17,536 bases of DNA from Coraliomargarita sp. CAG:312 (lineage in GTDB: Bacteria; Verrucomicrobiota; Verrucomicrobiia; Opitutales; Intestinicryptomonadaceae): the NCBI GenBank assembly GCA_000438015.1, contig FR901638.1, positions 24,716-42,251 of the forward strand, in the 5' to 3' direction. The stretch's first letter is position 1. The number at the start of each line of letters is the position of its first letter. A program made the translations under genes and the position numbers. This document shows, piece after piece, positions 13,996-17,536 of the stretch. The notes under the pieces were generated by a model. That model was not told the origin of the DNA. It worked only from the letters and a program-made list of their open reading frames with translations, and made no database searches.

Positions 13996-15351
13996 TCACC
14001 GCATTTTCGCACCGGGAATCTTTAGAAGCGCGGCCTTGCATTCGCCGGCCAATTCCCAATTTTTCTTTGACAGAGACTCCAAGACTTCCAGAAACTTTTT
14101 CCTATCGGACAAATTTCCGTATCCCGGCTCGGAAAAACGATCGGCAAGTTTCCTTAAAATTTCCTTCGCAATTTTGTCAAATTCGGCATCGGAAGAAGAT
14201 ATCTCAAGGATTTTTATCATCACCGCGTCGTTCTTCTCTTTGAAGCGCAGCGACAACGCCTGCAAGAGGCCGACCGCATGAACAACATCCTCTTTAACTC
14301 CGCTCTCCATAAGCCAATCTGCTAAAAGGAAATGGGCGTCTATAAACAGCGGCGCGTAATCAATAACGTTGCCAAGCAGGTTTAAATCGCGCATTTTCGA
14401 CTTTGAATATCCCAATGCCTGAAGATAGCCGTACGCGACGACTGTCTCTATGGGAGAATCCTGGTTGATTCTTGCAGCAGGAGCGAGAATTTTTTTATAC
14501 TCCTTGTTTTTTGAATGTTTCACGAAGAAATTTCCGCATTCAACAAGGATAGAAATTTTTCCCTTTGAATAATACGCAGCCTGCAAATATTCTTCCGATG
14601 CTAGGTCTATATCTCCGGCAGCCTCTGCCGCGCGTGCCGCAAGCCTATGGTAATCGGCATTGTATTTGTCCTTTGCAAGAAGTGCGCCGCGGACTTCGGA
14701 CAAGGCTTCGCCAGCACGTCCGGAATCAATTTTAGCGTTTATATAAATCTCTTGAATCTCAATAGAATCAGGGTTGAATTTATAAAGTTTCCCCGCAACC
14801 TCAAAAGATTTCTCTGCCTCGCCCAAATTGGCGTATGCAGACTGTAGCAATTTCTCGGCCTCGGCGCCGGAAAGGAACTTTGGTGACGCCAGATTGTAAA
14901 ATTCAACAACTTTTCCAAAACGGCCGTCGTTGTACAATGCGCGGTATCTTTTCGATATCTCGCCTTCAAGCGCTTTTCTTTCTGAATCTGGAATAAAAAG
15001 CGACAGCAAATTGGCTGCGTCAACGGCTGTTTTGAAATCGCATGAATCCAATGCGGCGTCCAGCGATTTTGAAACAGAGGGCCGTATTTTATCTAAAAGT
15101 TTTTTGCGCGCGCCTGGGTCCGCCACAAGCCCTGCAAGCCCGGCTGCGCCACGGAAATCGCCCTTTCCGCACAAGTCAGCCAGTTGCTCGCCCGGAGATT
15201 TTTTTACGTCTTTTGCCTGCTGGCTCACCGCCCTTCCTCGGGCGGAGGCGGAATCTTCCCCATCTGTTTGCCTAGAACAGGACGCAGAGAAAAAAACGCA
15301 TGCTGCCGCCGCAATTAGTACGGAGGGAAATGCGGTTTTGTATCTGCGCAT
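13996..15351 (-). CDS. TPR-repeat lipoprotein of unknown function
   Basis: The N-terminus (MRRYKTAFPSVLIAAAACVF then FSASC) is a lipoprotein-type signal peptide with a probable lipidated Cys25, although the lipobox -3 residue is Ser rather than Leu. The 451-residue protein is otherwise helical, with tetratricopeptide-like helix pairs over about residues 75-350 (for example YANLGEAEKSFEVAGKLYKF and DYHRLAARAAEAAGDIDLAS), which usually form protein-binding scaffolds. No enzyme motif is visible. The ATG at 15351 sits 8 nt after AAGG; the ATG at 15357 is too close to it. The stop lies 5 nt before the receptor A start, and the GH16 stop is about 30 nt upstream, so it sits inside the operon between the glucanase and the receptors. 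It may organise a surface or receptor complex; that is inference from position only. Confidence 0.75.
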   Translation of the reverse strand: MRRYKTAFPSVLIAAAACVFFSASCSRQTDGEDSASARGRAVSQQAKDVKKSPGEQLADLCGKGDFRGAAGLAGLVADPGARKKLLDKIRPSVSKSLDAALDSCDFKTAVDAANLLSLFIPDSERKALEGEISKRYRALYNDGRFGKVVEFYNLASPKFLSGAEAEKLLQSAYANLGEAEKSFEVAGKLYKFNPDSIEIQEIYINAKIDSGRAGEALSEVRGALLAKDKYNADYHRLAARAAEAAGDIDLASEEYLQAAYYSKGKISILVECGNFFVKHSKNKEYKKILAPAARINQDSPIETVVAYGYLQALGYSKSKMRDLNLLGNVIDYAPLFIDAHFLLADWLMESGVKEDVVHAVGLLQALSLRFKEKNDAVMIKILEISSSDAEFDKIAKEILRKLADRFSEPGYGNLSDRKKFLEVLESLSKKNWELAGECKAALLKIPGAKMR

Positions 15352-15381
15352 AAGCATAACCTTTTCGGAGAAAACAATCGG

Positions 15382-16194
15382 CTATTTATAATACCGGACG
15401 TAATCTATATAATATTTTGCAGGAAAAATCGCGTCGTCAATGCCCTTCTTTCCGCCCCAGCTGCCGCCTATGGCTAAATTCATCAACAGATACATAGGTT
15501 TGTCAAAGTGCCAATAATCGGGATTCTTAGGCCTGGGATACTCTCCTAAAAACTTTCCGTCGATAAAGAATTTCAGGCTTTGCGGAGTCCATTCCAAGGC
15601 ATATACGTGGAAGTCCGCGCAGGCGTTTTCGATTTTACGGCGCCACCCCTTTTTTATGTTTTCAGTTTTAAGCTTTGCGGAGCCGTAGGTATGGACATTT
15701 GCAGTAAGAACATCCTCGTCAAAACCGACTTCTTCCATAATGTCTATTTCCCCGCACTTCGGCCACCCAAGCTTGGACCGGTTGACGCCAAGCAGCCATA
15801 TGGCAGGCCATGTTCCGCGCCCTCCGGGAATTTTTGCGCGGACTTCTATCCTGCCGTATAAAAATTCTTTTTTATTTAATGTAATTACGCTAGCGGAAGT
15901 TATCTTATTGGGAGACGATTCGTCCTTAACCGCCTCTATCACGAGCATACCGTTTTCCACGCGGGTATTTTTAGGGTCGTCCTTTGTATAATATTGGGCT
16001 TCTTTATTGCGCACATACCCCACTTCATAGTCCCATTTTTCAGGATTGGGCCTGCCGTCAACATCGAACTCTTCAGACCAATCCAAAGTCTTTATGTTTC
16101 GATCGTAATCCGTACCGTCAAAATTATACTCGCCCGCAAAAGAATGCAAAGAGATTGCGGAAGCAACGAAAAATAAAAGGCATTTTAGTTTCAT
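15382..16194 (-). CDS. Secreted GH16 beta-glucanase (laminarinase-like)
   Basis: A glycoside hydrolase family 16 enzyme, which cleaves internal beta-1,3 or mixed beta-1,3/1,4 glucan bonds with retention. The protein has 270 residues: a signal peptide (about 1-20, ending SFA|GEY) and then one catalytic domain, with no carbohydrate-binding module. The active-site motif is GEIDIMEEVG, with nucleophile Glu149 and acid/base Glu154. Its EIDIME spacing (one extra residue) is the beta-bulge form typical of laminarinases. Flanking blocks also fit the family: KIPGGRGTWPAIWLLG, HVYALEWTPQSLKFFIDGK, and MNLAIGGSWGG near the end. Substrate beyond beta-glucan is not certain; agarase, carrageenase or porphyranase specificity seems less likely. 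It is the first gene of the four-gene operon. No SD is present. Confidence 0.93.
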   Translation of the reverse strand: MKLKCLLFFVASAISLHSFAGEYNFDGTDYDRNIKTLDWSEEFDVDGRPNPEKWDYEVGYVRNKEAQYYTKDDPKNTRVENGMLVIEAVKDESSPNKITSASVITLNKKEFLYGRIEVRAKIPGGRGTWPAIWLLGVNRSKLGWPKCGEIDIMEEVGFDEDVLTANVHTYGSAKLKTENIKKGWRRKIENACADFHVYALEWTPQSLKFFIDGKFLGEYPRPKNPDYWHFDKPMYLLMNLAIGGSWGGKKGIDDAIFPAKYYIDYVRYYK

Positions 16195-16201
16195 AGGTTT
16201 T

Positions 16202-16231
16202 CATCTTAAAAGATGATTGCCCGCAAATCAA
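16202..16231 (-). promoter_or_regulatory. Possible promoter and palindrome before the GH16 gene
   Basis: On the minus strand TTGATT (16231-16226), a 17-nt spacer and TAAGAT (16208-16203) make a 4/6 plus 4/6 match to sigma70 elements. CATCTT-AA-AAGATG (16202-16215) is a palindrome covering the -10. Transcription would begin only a few bases before the ATG (16194), giving a near-leaderless message. A 6-bp hairpin, TGCCCG (16218-16223) with CGGGCA (16245-16250), lies just upstream and could be a weak thiH terminator. TTTCATGAAA (16251-16260) is another short palindrome. Confidence 0.3.
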
Positions 16232-16310
16232 GCACATTGAGAACCGGGCATTTCATGAAATTTCAGGAGGAAATGCTGGGGAAAGTCCGAAAGTAGATTT
16301 TATTAAGCTC

Positions 16311-17435
16311 CTACCCTATCAGGGAAGCGTCAAAATCTTTCCATACCGGATCGAGCCCTCGGGCTTTTACGGCCGCGACGAACTCCTCGGGCGTTCGATT
16401 GTCGTCTATGCAAAATTGCTCCCCGCTGTCGTTGCGCTCGGCGTATCCTCCCGGCTGGGTGCTGCTGTATGCGCTCATCTGCGTCACGCCCAACCCCATC
16501 AGGCCGTCTCTCAACTTTCTGCTTTCGCGCGTCGAGACAACTATAGCCAAACGGCTTAAGAACATCCGCAAAGCGCATACAATCTGAACCAGCTCGCGGT
16601 CGTCGGGTATATTTTCGGGCTTGGGAATATAGCCGCTAGCCGCAGGACGCATACGCGGCAAACTCACAGAAATCTGGCTTCTCCAGGCTTTTTTCATTAA
16701 AAACTTCGCATGCATCGCAACTGCCAAGATTTCGAACCTCCATTTATTCACTCCCAACAAAGGTCCGAGCCCCAACTTGCGCATCCCCGCTTCAGCCCCG
16801 CGTTCAGGAGTGCCAAGCCTCCATTGGAAATTTGATTTCGGACCAGACGGGTGCAAAGTAGGATAAACTTTCTCGTCGTAAGTTTCCTGAAACACCGTCA
16901 GCCCTTCGCACCCGGCTGCCACATATTTTTTATAGGCGTCAACAGGCGACGGAGCAATTTCTATGGAAACAGATGGAATTTCCCTCAATGCTATCTTTAT
17001 AACTTCCTCCATGTATCCCGAAGAAACTAGTTTCGGGTGCTCGCCGGCAACCAACAAGACGTTTCTAAAGCCTAAATTATGAATGGCGCGTATTTCCTCT
17101 GCGACCTCGTCCAAAGACAAAGTCTTCCTGTCTATATGGTGCCTTCTTGCAAAACCGCAATATACGCAGTTATTCACGCATTCGTTCCCTACGTAAAGCG
17201 GCGCGAAAAGGCGCATGGTACGTCCGAAATATTTCTCCGTTATGGACGCGGAGATTCGGGCCATATCCTCCAGAAAAGGCTTTGCCGCGGGAGAAATTAA
17301 CACCGCCAAATCTTCGAGGGTTTCCGCAAATCCGCGGGACAAAATTCTTTCCGCATCCGCGGGAGTTGCGGAAATGGCTGAATTTGCTACAGCATGCAGG
17401 TCCCGCGAGCGGAGTTCTTCTAGAAAAGTTTCCAT
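16311..17435 (-). CDS. thiH: 2-iminoacetate synthase (tyrosine lyase) ThiH
   Basis: A radical SAM enzyme that cleaves L-tyrosine to dehydroglycine (2-iminoacetate) and p-cresol, supplying the C-N unit of the thiamine thiazole ring to ThiG. Its 374 residues are typical of ThiH. The [4Fe-4S]/SAM motif is CVNNCVYCGF (Cys86, Cys90, Cys93). It is preceded by RLFAPLYVGNEC and followed by GFRNVLLVAGEHP, VFQETYDEKVYPTLHPSGPK, ISVSLPRMRPA and the C-terminal STRESRKLRDG and SAYSSTQPGGY blocks, all characteristic. HydG of hydrogenase maturation is related but longer, with a second C-terminal cluster not seen here. The start lies 2 nt after the thiG stop, so the two are co-transcribed. Any TPP riboswitch would lie upstream, outside the window. 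Confidence 0.95.
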   Translation of the reverse strand: METFLEELRSRDLHAVANSAISATPADAERILSRGFAETLEDLAVLISPAAKPFLEDMARISASITEKYFGRTMRLFAPLYVGNECVNNCVYCGFARRHHIDRKTLSLDEVAEEIRAIHNLGFRNVLLVAGEHPKLVSSGYMEEVIKIALREIPSVSIEIAPSPVDAYKKYVAAGCEGLTVFQETYDEKVYPTLHPSGPKSNFQWRLGTPERGAEAGMRKLGLGPLLGVNKWRFEILAVAMHAKFLMKKAWRSQISVSLPRMRPAASGYIPKPENIPDDRELVQIVCALRMFLSRLAIVVSTRESRKLRDGLMGLGVTQMSAYSSTQPGGYAERNDSGEQFCIDDNRTPEEFVAAVKARGLDPVWKDFDASLIG

Positions 17436-17437
17436 TT

Positions 17438-17536
17438 TTATTCGTCCAAGAATCCTGTTAGCGGGCTCGTCGCCGAAGCGCGCTCGCGGCGCGACGACGC
17501 CCCTATGAGACGGGCAATTCTACCGGCCTCGACAGC
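17438..17536 (-). CDS. thiG: Thiazole synthase ThiG, C-terminal fragment cut by the window edge
   Basis: The last 32 codons and TAA of a gene entering from the right edge. The translation begins AVEAGRIARLIG and ends SATSPLTGFLDE. AVEAGR followed by a basic stretch and an ASxSPLTG tail is the characteristic end of ThiG, the TIM-barrel enzyme that builds the thiazole phosphate of thiamine. The middle (ASSRRERASA) departs from the more common GRIPRRxYASA form. The position directly before thiH supports the call. It is truncated only by the window. Confidence 0.85.
   Translation of the reverse strand, partial: AVEAGRIARLIGASSRRERASATSPLTGFLDE

Noticed and set aside
13991..14059. Upstream ATG giving receptor A 23 extra residues
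   Set aside because: It would overlap the TPR gene by about 60 nt and place charged residues before the first membrane segment; the ATG at 13990 follows the TPR stop by 5 nt.
16262..16295. GGGGAAAGTCCGAAAG resembles the GAGGAAAGUCCG element of RNase P RNA
   Set aside because: The whole gap is only about 116 nt, the other conserved RNase P blocks are missing, and thiH coding sequence follows directly.
1..17536. Mobile element, prophage, CRISPR array, tRNA or defence system
   Set aside because: No transposase, integrase, phage, Cas, toxin-antitoxin or restriction gene was seen, nor regularly spaced repeats or tRNA-like folds. The gene content is metabolic, membrane and sensory.

Overview
The window is bacterial and looks chromosomal: housekeeping genes plus a glycan/chemotaxis module, with no transposase, integrase, phage gene, CRISPR array, tRNA or rRNA that I could find. 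Organism identity is inference. Frequent ATA codons, moderate GC, starts that often lack a Shine-Dalgarno (SD) sequence, exported acetyl-xylan-esterase-like and GH16 proteins, and Cache_3/Cache_2-type chemoreceptors with divergent signalling tips would all fit the Planctomycetota-Verrucomicrobiota group (for example an Opitutae-like Verrucomicrobium), at low to moderate confidence.

Left part (1-5934). Two minus-strand exported enzymes, a histidine phosphatase (173-907) and an acetyl xylan esterase family hydrolase (1035-2354), face away from nadA (2463-3431, plus). nadA converges on the minus-strand pair cinA/pncC-sppA (3512-5784). The nadA/sppA junction is a long nested inverted repeat that contains both stop codons and probably serves as a two-way terminator.

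Centre (5935-9516). A 150-bp divergent region full of short repeats separates cinA from comM (YifB-type AAA+ ATPase). comM overlaps a guanine/hypoxanthine-type NCS2 permease gene by 4 bases. This plus-strand pair converges on a minus-strand KDPG aldolase gene (eda), with a hairpin terminator between them.

Right part (9560-16194). Four tightly packed minus-strand genes read, in transcription order: secreted GH16 beta-glucanase, TPR lipoprotein, chemoreceptor A and chemoreceptor B. Their spacings are about 30 nt, 5 nt and a 4-base overlap, and a small hairpin plus T-run follows the last stop. This looks like one operon joining beta-glucan cleavage at the cell surface to ligand sensing. It is the most interesting element of the window. 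eda lies directly downstream on the same strand.

Right edge (16311-17536). thiH (2-iminoacetate synthase) is complete and is preceded by the last 32 codons of thiG, so a thiamine thiazole operon enters from beyond the right edge.

Terminators and promoters were found by eye and not folded or scored by software. Start codons were adjusted where signal peptides, spacing or SD sequences argued for an internal ATG.
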